A DNA stretch of 6,055 nt from Lentisphaeria bacterium (GCA_030590715.1 JAUVCU010000101.1:1-6055); one strand, 5' to 3'. Positions 1 to 6,055 are shown, counted from the stretch's first letter. The notes: generated by a model not told the origin, from the letters alone. Translations and numbers: made by a program.

Positions 1-1401
1 GATCCAAATGGATACTACGGTGAACCTGCACTGACAAAAAAACACTGTATCACTGAGCCTTACTCTTTCGATATTGAAGGCAAAAAATATGTTGCGACGA
101 CGATTATGGCTCCAATTATTGCAAATGGTGTATTCCTCGGAGCATGCGGTCCGGACTTTCAGCTTGAATTTTTACAGCAGATCGTCAGTTCACAGCAATT
201 ATATGAAGGCCAGGCTCATATTCAGCTTCTCTCAAATAAGGGGGCAATTGTTGCTGACTCAAAAAATGTTAGTAATATTACCAAGAACATTTCAGAAGTC
301 AGCGAAACAGCTCAAGAAGATCTTAAACATATAGAAAGTGCTAAACAATATTTTAATAACGACGATGAAAACATGTTTGTTTTTGTGCCGGTGAAGCTGG
401 GATCGTCTCCAACTCCATGGTCTGTAAAAGTTACTGTTCCAATGAAGGTTGTAACTGCAGCTGCAGACAAACAGATGAGTGAGGCAAATGCAAGTACCAT
501 GACAATGATTATTATTAGTATAGTCTTTATTGTAATTGCCTTAATAATTCTAGTTATTACCGCCAATGGCATTACTAAACCTCTTTATACGATTATTGAA
601 ACTTTATCTGGTGCTTCAACACAGGTGGATAGTGCTTCCGGCCAAATAGCAACTTCATCACAAGCTTTGGCACAGTCATCTACAGAGCAGGCCGCAGGTC
701 TGGAAGAGAGCTCGGCAAGTTTAAAAGAGATTGCGTCGATGACTAGGCGCAATGCGGAAAATGCACAAGAGGCGCAAAAACAATCTGATCAAGCACGAGT
801 CGCCGCTACAGCCGGTAACAAGTCTATGGATCAAATGAACGCTGCTATACAGCAGATAGAGCATTCATCGAACGAAACTTCAAAGATAATAAAGGTAATC
901 GACGAGATTGCATTCCAGACAAATTTATTAGCTTTGAATGCTGCAGTTGAAGCAGCCAGAGCTGGCGAAGCCGGAAAGGGGTTTGCTGTTGTTGCCGAAG
1001 AAGTTCGTACTCTTGCATCCCGCTCAGCTGAAGCGGCAAAAGGTACATCAGGAATGATTGAAGAGGCTGTGAATAGTGCCCGTAACGGTGTGGCAATCGC
1101 GTCAGAAGTAACAGAAGTGCTCAAGAAAATCAACGATAGTATTACTCAGACAACTGGGCTTGTCGATGAAATATCAACCGCATCCCAAGGGCAGGCTGAC
1201 AGTATAGACCATGTAAATAGTGCCGTCTCACAAATGGATTCTGTTACTCAAAATAATGCTGCTACGGCTGAAGAGAGTGCCGCGTCTTCTGAAGAATTGA
1301 GTGCTCAGTCAAAGCAGTTAAAAGATGTTGTAAGAGATCTTATTTACATTGTTGAAGGTGAGTATCGCGATACAACAGGAAGTAAATACTATTTAGAATA
1401 A
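1..1401 (+). CDS. Methyl-accepting chemotaxis protein, 5'-truncated by window edge
   Basis: This is a membrane chemoreceptor that senses an extracytoplasmic ligand and controls the CheA/CheW kinase complex. The frame is open from base 1, so the gene starts upstream; the ATG at 106 is internal. 466 residues are visible. Residues 1 to about 160 look like the membrane-proximal part of a double Cache sensor (a YYGEP segment, then GVFLGACGPDFQLEFL). A single transmembrane helix lies at about residues 167-187 (bases 499-561). The following ITKPL is the start of a HAMP domain, but the protein passes almost directly into the signalling coiled coil. Methylation-type helices are visible near residues 228-241 (TEQAAGLEESSASL) and 418-433 (NNAATAEESAASSEEL). 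The highly conserved kinase-control tip lies at about 302-347 (EIAFQTNLLALNAAVEAARA, then GKGFAVVAEEVR). The C-terminus ends in KYYLE and has no NWETF-type CheR/CheB tether. No other chemotaxis gene is in the window. The ligand cannot be predicted. Confidence 0.96.
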   Translation, partial: DPNGYYGEPALTKKHCITEPYSFDIEGKKYVATTIMAPIIANGVFLGACGPDFQLEFLQQIVSSQQLYEGQAHIQLLSNKGAIVADSKNVSNITKNISEVSETAQEDLKHIESAKQYFNNDDENMFVFVPVKLGSSPTPWSVKVTVPMKVVTAAADKQMSEANASTMTMIIISIVFIVIALIILVITANGITKPLYTIIETLSGASTQVDSASGQIATSSQALAQSSTEQAAGLEESSASLKEIASMTRRNAENAQEAQKQSDQARVAATAGNKSMDQMNAAIQQIEHSSNETSKIIKVIDEIAFQTNLLALNAAVEAARAGEAGKGFAVVAEEVRTLASRSAEAAKGTSGMIEEAVNSARNGVAIASEVTEVLKKINDSITQTTGLVDEISTASQGQADSIDHVNSAVSQMDSVTQNNAATAEESAASSEELSAQSKQLKDVVRDLIYIVEGEYRDTTGSKYYLE

Positions 1402-1445
1402 TGACTCTTTGCTGTGATCAGATAAAACTGGTTTCTCAGACGTGT

Positions 1446-2555
1446 TTACGATGTCAGTTTGATGGCCAGTTGTTCGAGGACAATTCTTGGTGTTCCGCCA
1501 CCGGAAACAAGTGCTTTGTTCGCCGCAAGCAGAAGTGTGATTGCATTGGCAAGTTTCCGGTCGGAAATCTTCATGGCACTGCCGAAAAGCATAAATGCGC
1601 GGTAAGGATGTCCAGTGAGGAGAAGATTATCCTTTTCTGCCTCTTTTACATTTTCGGGAATTCTATCCAGAAAGCTTTTGAAAGAGTTGTAGTTCGTTGT
1701 ATTAGGAAAATTTAATCTGGCTGCTGTAGTCTTAACCGAAAGCATTTGCTGATAACGCCCCACGGCATTGTTCAGAAGTCTCAGTTCAAGGTTGCCTGAA
1801 CCTTTTTCTGCTCTCATCTGCTCCATCAGAATGTTAATTGTCTGAAGTGCCTTAGTTGTGTCACTGTCGATGAGGCTGTCGGCAAATGCCCAGCTAAGAG
1901 CTTCCGGAGTGTGGCTGCAGATTGTTTTGCAGTCGTTAAGTGTGATCTTATCATTCGAACCGATATAGCTGAACACTTTATTAAGCTCATTTTGTAGTCG
2001 GCCCGTATCGCTTCCCGCTGTTTCGATAAGGTAGTCAATCGCGCTTGGAACAATTTGAATGTTGGCCTGGTTGCAGATCTGTTGAATTTTCAGACGCAGG
2101 TTCTGCGAATAATTTTTATCAGTAAGTTCTATCTTATCAAAGATAAATGTTTGTCCGAGTTTCTGAACAGCTTTAAACAGGGCTGTCGATTTTTTGATTC
2201 CGGAACCGTCAATAATCAGGCTGACGTCATCCGGTAGACCATCTTTGATATAGTTTGTGATCTGTTCGATCGGTTTTCCTTTTCGGTCTTTTGCTGTGCC
2301 GGAAAGAGTTTTTTCAAAATTATTGAAGTGCTTAAGCCAGATCACTTTTGTAGGATCGAAAAACGGAGGAGTCTGAATGCTGGCAATCACAGAATAAAGA
2401 ATCTCATCGGGCTTCATTTCATCGCTGTCACCTTTGATAATCTCAAGCGCTGAATTATCTTCCGGGTTTTCACCGCAGAGTTCTATGATTGATTTCTTTG
2501 CCTGGTTCTTTATAGCAAAATCATCTGTTCCTGAAATGAGTATCAGTTGCCCCAT
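1446..2555 (-). CDS. holA: DNA polymerase III subunit delta
   Basis: HolA is the delta subunit of the clamp loader, which opens the beta sliding clamp so that it can be placed on primed DNA. The 369-residue product has the usual length. The N-terminal strand and GTDDFAI (about residues 9-15) match the family opening. QTPPFFDPTKVIWLKHF (61-77) is the typical clamp-contact segment; FF at 65-66 lies where E. coli delta has the Leu-Phe pair that inserts into the clamp. GSDTGRLQNELNKVFSYIG (181-199) is the characteristic central motif, followed by the collar domain (EALSWAFADSLID and the helices after it) and a family-like ending, TPRIVLEQLAIKL. As expected for delta, no Walker A motif is seen. 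The ATG at 2555 is preceded by AGAGAG five bases upstream, a plausible ribosome binding site. The gene is divergent from prfB and convergent with the chemoreceptor gene. Confidence 0.93.
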   Translation of the reverse strand: MGQLILISGTDDFAIKNQAKKSIIELCGENPEDNSALEIIKGDSDEMKPDEILYSVIASIQTPPFFDPTKVIWLKHFNNFEKTLSGTAKDRKGKPIEQITNYIKDGLPDDVSLIIDGSGIKKSTALFKAVQKLGQTFIFDKIELTDKNYSQNLRLKIQQICNQANIQIVPSAIDYLIETAGSDTGRLQNELNKVFSYIGSNDKITLNDCKTICSHTPEALSWAFADSLIDSDTTKALQTINILMEQMRAEKGSGNLELRLLNNAVGRYQQMLSVKTTAARLNFPNTTNYNSFKSFLDRIPENVKEAEKDNLLLTGHPYRAFMLFGSAMKISDRKLANAITLLLAANKALVSGGGTPRIVLEQLAIKLTS

Positions 2556-2726
2556 TGTAACTCTCTGTTTATTAGTGTTTTCAAATTAAGTAGTGAACTT
2601 ATCATTTCAGTTAAAATACGCAATAGGAGATGGGTATAAAATCTTTTGCTTATTTGTGGCTTTGTAGTAGGTTATCGACGAATTAAATAAACAACAAATC
2701 TGATAAAAATCTGGTAAGGAGCGAGT
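2556..2726. promoter_or_regulatory. Divergent holA/prfB intergenic region with candidate promoters
   Basis: This AT-rich 171-base gap must hold the start signals for both holA (leftward) and prfB (rightward). On the plus strand TATAAA at 2635-2640 is the best -10-like hexamer, but no good -35 lies 16-18 bases before it. On the minus strand TTGCGT (2623-2618) could be a -35, with only a weak -10 partner. I see no long inverted repeat, riboswitch-like fold or operator that I can name. The region is certain to be intergenic; the individual promoter hexamers are weak guesses. Confidence 0.35.
2716..2721 (+). promoter_or_regulatory. Ribosome binding site of prfB
   Basis: AAGGAG lies five bases upstream of the ATG at 2727. 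It is the clearest Shine-Dalgarno sequence in the window. It fixes the prfB start and supports ordinary initiation of the full-length frame, with no short upstream zero-frame peptide before a frameshift. Confidence 0.8.
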
Positions 2727-3821
2727 ATGACTCTAGAAGAACTGAATGCCTGCTGTAAGGATGCAGAGTCGCGTGTGGAACAACTGAAGAAGTTCCTTAA
2801 AATAGATGAAAAGAAAGAAGCAAAGGCGGAAATAGAAACAGTGATGTCGGACAGCTCTTTCTGGGACAATGCTGAAAAGGCGCAGGAGACCGTTGCCGAG
2901 TTGAGCTCGTTGAAGAGCGTTATTGAGCCTTTCGAGAAAGTCTGTGGCGACGTGGAAGATTTTGAGGTAATACTTGAGCTGGTCGATGAAGATCCGGATA
3001 TGCAGGGCGAAGCTGATAGCGCGTGGAAAGATCTGATTAAGAAACTTGATAAGCTGGAACTGGTAAGCTTTTTATCCGGCAAATTTGATAAAAGCAATGC
3101 CTACTTTTCAATCAATGCGGGAGCCGGTGGAACCGAGTCCTGCGATTGGGCTGCTATGCTTCTTCGTATGTACCGCCGCTTTTTTGAAAAACGTGGTTGG
3201 AAAGATGAGATCATCGAATATCAGGCGGGTGACGAGGCTGGAGTTAAAAGTGTAACGATCAAGGTGACCGGTGATTTTTCATACGGTTATTTGAAGGCGG
3301 AAAAAGGTGTACATCGTCTGGTCCGAATTTCTCCTTTTGACTCAAATGCGCGCCGACACACATCATTCAGTAGTGTGGATGTTTTTCCTGAGATCAGTGA
3401 TGACATTGATATTGAAGTTGAAGAGAAAGATATCCGCGTTGATACGTTCCGCGCAAGTGGAGCGGGTGGTCAGCACGTAAATACGACTGATAGTGCTATC
3501 CGTATTACCCATATTGCGACTGGGGTTGCTGTGGCTTGCCAGAGTCAACGTTCACAGCACAAAAACAGAGCGACGGCGATGAGCATGCTTAAAGCTCGTC
3601 TTTTCGAACTGGAGCAGGAGAAACAGCAGGCTGAAGCTGATGCAATCCGTGGAGAAAAGTCGGAGAACTCGTGGGGTAGCCAGATCCGTTCGTACGTTCT
3701 GCATCCTTACCAAATGGTGAAAGACGTTCGCACGCAAGCTGAAACGGGAAATACTTCGGCTGTTCTTGACGGTGATCTCGATATGTTTGTTGAAGCTTGG
3801 ATTAAACAGTTTGGCGGTTAA
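2727..3821 (+). CDS. prfB: Peptide chain release factor 2 (RF2)
   Basis: RF2 recognises UGA and UAA stop codons in the ribosomal A site and triggers release of the finished protein. The 364-residue product is almost the same length as E. coli RF2 (365). The stop-codon recognition tripeptide SPF is at residues 202-204, within GVHRLVRISPFDSNARRHTSF. The peptidyl-tRNA hydrolysis motif GGQ is at 247-249, within RASGAGGQHVN. SPF rather than PxT marks it as RF2 and not RF1. The N-terminal helical domain (1 to about 115) and INAGAGGTESCDWA (129-142) also match. The frame is continuous: at the usual programmed +1 frameshift site (CTT TGA C) this gene reads CTT AAA (2796-2801, residues Leu24-Lys25), with no in-frame stop. 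The start is set by AAGGAG five bases upstream. It is followed 42 bases later by rnhC on the same strand and ends in TAA. Confidence 0.97.
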   Translation: MTLEELNACCKDAESRVEQLKKFLKIDEKKEAKAEIETVMSDSSFWDNAEKAQETVAELSSLKSVIEPFEKVCGDVEDFEVILELVDEDPDMQGEADSAWKDLIKKLDKLELVSFLSGKFDKSNAYFSINAGAGGTESCDWAAMLLRMYRRFFEKRGWKDEIIEYQAGDEAGVKSVTIKVTGDFSYGYLKAEKGVHRLVRISPFDSNARRHTSFSSVDVFPEISDDIDIEVEEKDIRVDTFRASGAGGQHVNTTDSAIRITHIATGVAVACQSQRSQHKNRATAMSMLKARLFELEQEKQQAEADAIRGEKSENSWGSQIRSYVLHPYQMVKDVRTQAETGNTSAVLDGDLDMFVEAWIKQFGG

Positions 3822-3863
3822 TAGTTCAAATACTGAAAAAATAAGAATATAGAAGATTAGAAT

Positions 3864-4805
3864 ATGGCAGAAGAGAAAAAGATAACGTCCTATGTTTGTG
3901 AAGTTTCATCGGCACAATCGGATCAGATTCAGGATATTTTAGAGCGACAGGGCTGGGAGTTTAAACCGCTTCAGTATGCCCGCTGGAAAGCTCAGTTTAA
4001 TAAAACGACAATTGTTTCGTACGAAAGCGGAAAGTTGACAGTTCAGGGAAGGGGAACGCATGATTTTGTGATGTTCACACTTGAACCGGAGATTCTTAAA
4101 ATAGCTTCTCTTGGTTATGAAGAGGAATTGATAGAAACGCGATCTGAACCATTTGTTGCTCATGCAGGAATTGATGAGTCGGGAAAAGGTGACTTCTTCG
4201 GGCCGCTTTGTGTGTGTGCCGCTTATGTGGATGATAGCATGGAATTTGCTCTTGAAAAGCTCGGCGTTAAAGATTCTAAAGCGATTAAAAGTGATAAGAA
4301 AATAGCAACTTTGGCTGCCGGAATTCGAAAAATTCTCAAAGGTAAATACTCGGTTATTGCGCTCGGTAATGAGTCTTACAATAACTTTTACGACAAAATA
4401 CAGAATCTGAATAAGCTTCTTGCGTGGGGTCATGCAAGAACGCTTGAAAACCTTCTTGAACGCGTTCCGGAATGTAAAAGTGTGCTTGCCGATAAGTTCG
4501 GTAATGAACGGTTTATCAACAATGCTTTGATGGAGAAAGGTCGCCAGATAGAAGTCCGCCAGGAAACGAAGGCGGAAAGCGATATTGCGGTTGCAGCGGC
4601 GTCGATTCTTGCCCGCGATAAATTTGTAACTGCGATGAAAGAGCTTGAAGATAAAGCCGGAATGAAATTGCCGAAAGGTGCAAGTGCAGCTGTTCTGGAT
4701 GCAGCTGTTGACCTGGTTAAGAAATTTGGGCCGGACGAGCTTGGCAAATATGCAAAAATTCATTTTAAAACATCTAAAAAGGTCTTAGAAAAAGCCGGAT
4801 TTTGA
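3864..4805 (+). CDS. rnhC: Ribonuclease HIII
   Basis: RNase HIII cleaves the RNA strand of RNA:DNA hybrids, removing primers and R-loops in the cytoplasm. The product is 313 residues, matching the usual length. The N-terminal ~90 residues form the extra substrate-binding domain (TBP-like, DUF3378) that separates HIII from HII; WKAQFNKTTIVSYESGKLTVQG (41-62) is typical. The catalytic domain opens with GIDESGKGDFFGPL (102-115). The four acidic metal ligands can be placed at D104, E105, D210 (in VLADKFG) and D240 (in KAESDIAVAAASILAR). DSK at 137-139 is also conserved. The start at 3864 has only a weak GAAG-type ribosome site about eight bases upstream, so it may depend partly on readthrough from prfB. 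A perfect hairpin follows directly after the TGA stop. No RNase HI or HII gene is visible here. Confidence 0.95.
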   Translation: MAEEKKITSYVCEVSSAQSDQIQDILERQGWEFKPLQYARWKAQFNKTTIVSYESGKLTVQGRGTHDFVMFTLEPEILKIASLGYEEELIETRSEPFVAHAGIDESGKGDFFGPLCVCAAYVDDSMEFALEKLGVKDSKAIKSDKKIATLAAGIRKILKGKYSVIALGNESYNNFYDKIQNLNKLLAWGHARTLENLLERVPECKSVLADKFGNERFINNALMEKGRQIEVRQETKAESDIAVAAASILARDKFVTAMKELEDKAGMKLPKGASAAVLDAAVDLVKKFGPDELGKYAKIHFKTSKKVLEKAGF

Positions 4806-4810
4806 TTTTG

Positions 4811-4838
4811 GCGCTGTTCCTGTTAACTGGAACAGCGC
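4811..4838 (+). terminator. Hairpin after rnhC, likely intrinsic terminator
   Basis: A perfect 10-bp inverted repeat, GCGCTGTTCC (4811-4820) and GGAACAGCGC (4829-4838), is separated by an 8-base loop TGTTAACT. It starts six bases after the rnhC stop. The downstream tract is only partly T-rich (GTTGATTTTAAT), so termination may be incomplete, or the hairpin may mainly protect the 3' end of the prfB-rnhC transcript. Confidence 0.6.
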
Positions 4839-4931
4839 GTTGATTTTAATACTTTGTATAAATGTCTTGAACGTTAGATTGGGACTTTAGAAAGACTATT
4901 TAACTGCTGGTAATGCAGGTTGCATGACATA

Positions 4932-5030
4932 TTATCGGCCGTCGGGACGCCGGCCCTCCACGTTCAGGATTCTCCAACATTCAATTGTAAACCTAGCGCT
5001 TTGGAGGGACGCGGTCCCCGCGTCCGGTAA
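4932..5030. repeat. GC-rich imperfect inverted-repeat pair (REP/REPIN-like element)
   Basis: The left arm (4932-4960, TTATCGG through CCCTCCA) is matched by an inverted right arm (5002-5030, TGGAGGGACGCGG through CCGGTAA). In the 26-base core 19 positions pair by my hand alignment, and the outer TTA(T/C)CGG and inner CCCTCCA ends agree best. About 41 AT-rich bases lie between the arms. The right arm folds on itself: GGACGCGG (5007-5014), loop TCC, CCGCGTCC (5018-5025), a perfect 8-bp stem. An extra CTCCAA (4972-4977) in the spacer pairs perfectly with TTGGAG (5001-5006). Both arms are far more GC-rich than their surroundings. Two self-folding units in opposite orientation are the layout of a REPIN, the mobile doublet of REP sequences moved by RAYT transposases. 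I recall similar GGACGCCGGCCCTCC-type repeats in Verrucomicrobia-related genomes. No transposase gene is in the window. Confidence 0.6.
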
Positions 5031-5143
5031 TTATGAACAACACTTCATTGCCAAATAAACCTTCCGTGGCAGATCAGTCGTTTGGAGTGACATTCTATTT
5101 TTTTTGATACGTGTTCACTTTGTGGTATTTTTGGTGAGACCTT

Positions 5144-5689
5144 TTATTTCCGGTACGGTTTAGCGGCTCTTTTGAACGCCAGAGATTTACTGAAAGTGTA
5201 AACGCGCTCAATAAAGTATTCTCTCAATGCGGGGACGTGTAAATCTACTTCATCTATAACCGGAAGGAGCGGGAATCTTTCTGTCAGCATTTTGGCGAAT
5301 AGACCTGAGGTCTTGTGATCTGAAGTCCCGTCCTCGTGATAAAGTGGAATGCCCGAAATTCCGCAACTTGGAGACTTCTCTTTCAAGATAAAACCACCGA
5401 TGTTTTCTTGTTTCAGCTCTTCAAGTCTGGATTTTGCCCATGAGCAGAGCTGATCTGTTTTATCAATGTTGGTTTCCGTTGTCTGAAGACGCGGGTTCTC
5501 AATTTGTCCATAGAGATTCATGGGCTCTCTCGGAACAGGCATTCCGCAATCGTGCTCCGGACAAATTGGGATCCATTCAAAATAATTTCCGAGAGTATTC
5601 GTGATAAAAAGGTCATGCTTATGCTTGCCGTCGTATCTTACTTTCTCGCCAAGTAAACATGCGCTGATGCCAATTTTGATTTTATCCAT
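5144..5689 (-). CDS. DUF523 family protein (TudS/YbbK-like), probable iron-sulfur desulfidase
   Basis: DUF523 proteins include TudS, a [4Fe-4S] enzyme that removes sulfur from 2-thiouracil; the substrate here is unknown. The product is 181 residues. Visible motifs are ISACLLGEKVRYDGKHK (8-24) with Cys11, PICPEHDCGMPVPREPM (41-57) with Cys43 and Cys48, and KEKSPSCG (103-110) with Cys109. Cys11, Cys43 or Cys48, and Cys109 are the likely cluster ligands. The end, GLFAKMLTERFPLLPVIDE followed by ALREYFIERVY (154-164), resembles the N-terminal half of DUF523-DUF1722 fusion proteins (YbgA type), but the protein stops about 17 residues later, with a basic tail and no DUF1722 domain. GGAG lies 10 bases before the ATG. 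The gene follows the lipase gene by 21 bases on the same strand, suggesting one transcript. The family assignment is firm; the reaction is inferred. Confidence 0.88.
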   Translation of the reverse strand: MDKIKIGISACLLGEKVRYDGKHKHDLFITNTLGNYFEWIPICPEHDCGMPVPREPMNLYGQIENPRLQTTETNIDKTDQLCSWAKSRLEELKQENIGGFILKEKSPSCGISGIPLYHEDGTSDHKTSGLFAKMLTERFPLLPVIDEVDLHVPALREYFIERVYTFSKSLAFKRAAKPYRK

Positions 5690-5710
5690 AATAAATTGTC
5701 TCCAGCTTAT

Positions 5711-6055
5711 CTATTTCGTGAGGGTTTGTAAAAACGTAGCTCTTTCGATATACCAGTCCGTGATGGAAGCATAACCTTTGAGCGGGAATGATGTTGTCAG
5801 TTTCATTGATCCGGTAATGTCCATGTGGTCACAATTATCAAGTTCACCCATGTAACTCCAGACCCCTTTTTGCGGCTGGCCTTCTTGAAACCTAATTATT
5901 TTGTCTTTTGAATTGACGAAAGGGCCTTTCATGGACACTGTGTTTACGACGCCATCATTTTTCCACCATTCACTCGTTATTGAAACTTCAGATTGTTCGT
6001 CAGAAACGTATGAGCCCATAAAAACACTTGGAATGTACCAGATAGGTCTCATACC
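5711..6055 (-). CDS. Lipase (alpha/beta hydrolase), C-terminal part, cut by window edge
   Basis: This is the C-terminal 114 residues of a lipase-type alpha/beta hydrolase; the gene begins beyond base 6055. The frame is open to the window edge, and the ATG at 6052 lies inside the alignable region, so it is not the start. From memory the segment aligns with the end of thermophilic Bacillus (family I.5) lipases: a GSY segment, then WWKNDGVVNTVSMKGP, KGVWSYMG, and DHMDITG. Numbering from that ATG, the catalytic Asp is D33 (codon 5956-5954, in NDG) and the catalytic His is H76 (codon 5827-5825, in DHMD). The nucleophilic Ser, the oxyanion hole and any signal peptide lie outside the window. At the place where the Bacillus enzymes have a Ca-binding Glu just after the His (HLE), this protein has Asp (HMD), and the next Asp-Pro is missing, so calcium binding may differ. 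Such lipases are normally secreted and hydrolyse acylglycerols; the location here cannot be judged. Confidence 0.82.
   Translation of the reverse strand, partial: GMRPIWYIPSVFMGSYVSDEQSEVSITSEWWKNDGVVNTVSMKGPFVNSKDKIIRFQEGQPQKGVWSYMGELDNCDHMDITGSMKLTTSFPLKGYASITDWYIERATFLQTLTK

Larger units (their letters stand above)
4806..5143. other. 338-base non-coding stretch between rnhC and the DUF523 gene
   Basis: No convincing coding frame is seen on either strand. The stretch holds the rnhC hairpin at its left end, a small inverted repeat ATGCA-GGT-TGCAT (4913-4925), the GC-rich inverted-repeat pair at 4932-5030, and an eight-T run at 5098-5105 that lacks a clear stem before it. The two flanking genes converge here. 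No clear intrinsic terminator for the leftward DUF523 transcript is visible. Confidence 0.7.

Noticed and set aside
106..108. ATG at 106 as the start of the chemoreceptor
   Set aside because: The frame is open upstream to base 1 and the upstream codons give a typical Cache segment (YYGEP..., KKYVATTIM), so this Met is internal.
74..334. Plus-strand 86-codon frame starting at 74
   Set aside because: It overlaps the Cache region of the chemoreceptor in another frame, has no ribosome site and shows no family features.
1401..1715. Plus-strand open frame of 104 codons overlapping the chemoreceptor stop and the 3' end of holA
   Set aside because: It is antisense to the conserved C-terminus of holA, and the translated product (many Cys and Lys) has no recognisable motif.
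3939..4763. Long minus-strand open frame of 274 codons antisense to rnhC
   Set aside because: It lies wholly within rnhC, whose catalytic motifs are unambiguous. The antisense product is rich in F, R, N and S, without recognisable motifs, as expected from a shadow frame.
5098..5105. Eight-T run as an intrinsic terminator for plus-strand transcription
   Set aside because: I could not find a stable GC-rich stem directly before it; only short chance complementarities are present.
5047..5143. Readthrough of the DUF523 stop into an extra C-terminal domain
   Set aside because: The frame stays open for about 33 codons after the TAA, but the translation does not resemble DUF1722 or any domain I know, so it looks like random open sequence.
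4806..5143. CRISPR array, tRNA or other structured RNA in the largest non-coding gap
   Set aside because: There are no regularly spaced direct repeats and no cloverleaf or T-loop motif; the structure seen is explained by the hairpin and the inverted-repeat pair.
6050..6052. ATG near the right edge as the start of the lipase gene
   Set aside because: The sequence around this Met aligns with the middle of lipases shortly before the catalytic Asp; the Ser nucleophile would be missing, so the gene must continue past the window.

Overview
The window carries six protein-coding genes, two of them cut by the window edges, on both strands. Gene content suggests a Gram-negative-type, motile or at least chemotactic bacterium of moderate-to-low GC. 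RNase HIII, a prfB without the usual frameshift, and a GC-rich inverted-repeat element of a kind I associate with Verrucomicrobia, Kiritimatiellota and Lentisphaerota genomes together point tentatively to the PVC group. That assignment is inference; no rRNA or other taxonomic marker is present.

Left part (1-2555): the 3' part of a methyl-accepting chemotaxis receptor (Cache sensor remnant, one membrane helix, cytoplasmic signalling hairpin) runs rightward. It converges with holA, the clamp-loader delta subunit of DNA polymerase III, on the minus strand, with only 44 bases between the stops.

Centre (2556-4838): a 171-base divergent intergenic region separates holA from a rightward pair, prfB (peptide chain release factor 2) and rnhC (ribonuclease HIII). 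The pair is 42 bases apart, probably co-transcribed, and closed by a perfect 10-bp hairpin. These are housekeeping genes for replication, translation termination and removal of RNA from RNA:DNA hybrids. The prfB reading frame is continuous, so the classical RF2 autoregulatory frameshift is absent.

Right part (4839-6055): a non-coding stretch contains a GC-rich imperfect inverted-repeat pair (REP/REPIN-like). It is followed by two leftward genes, transcribed in the order lipase then DUF523. The first is the C-terminal end of an alpha/beta-hydrolase resembling the thermophilic-Bacillus (family I.5) lipases, with its catalytic Asp and His visible. The second is a stand-alone DUF523 (TudS/YbbK-like) protein 21 bases downstream. 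This end looks more accessory than the centre.

I did not find a previously undescribed multi-gene system. The points most worth a second look are the inverted-repeat element, the frameshift-free prfB, the stand-alone DUF523 protein that resembles the DUF523-DUF1722 fusion type, and the Bacillus-like lipase end.
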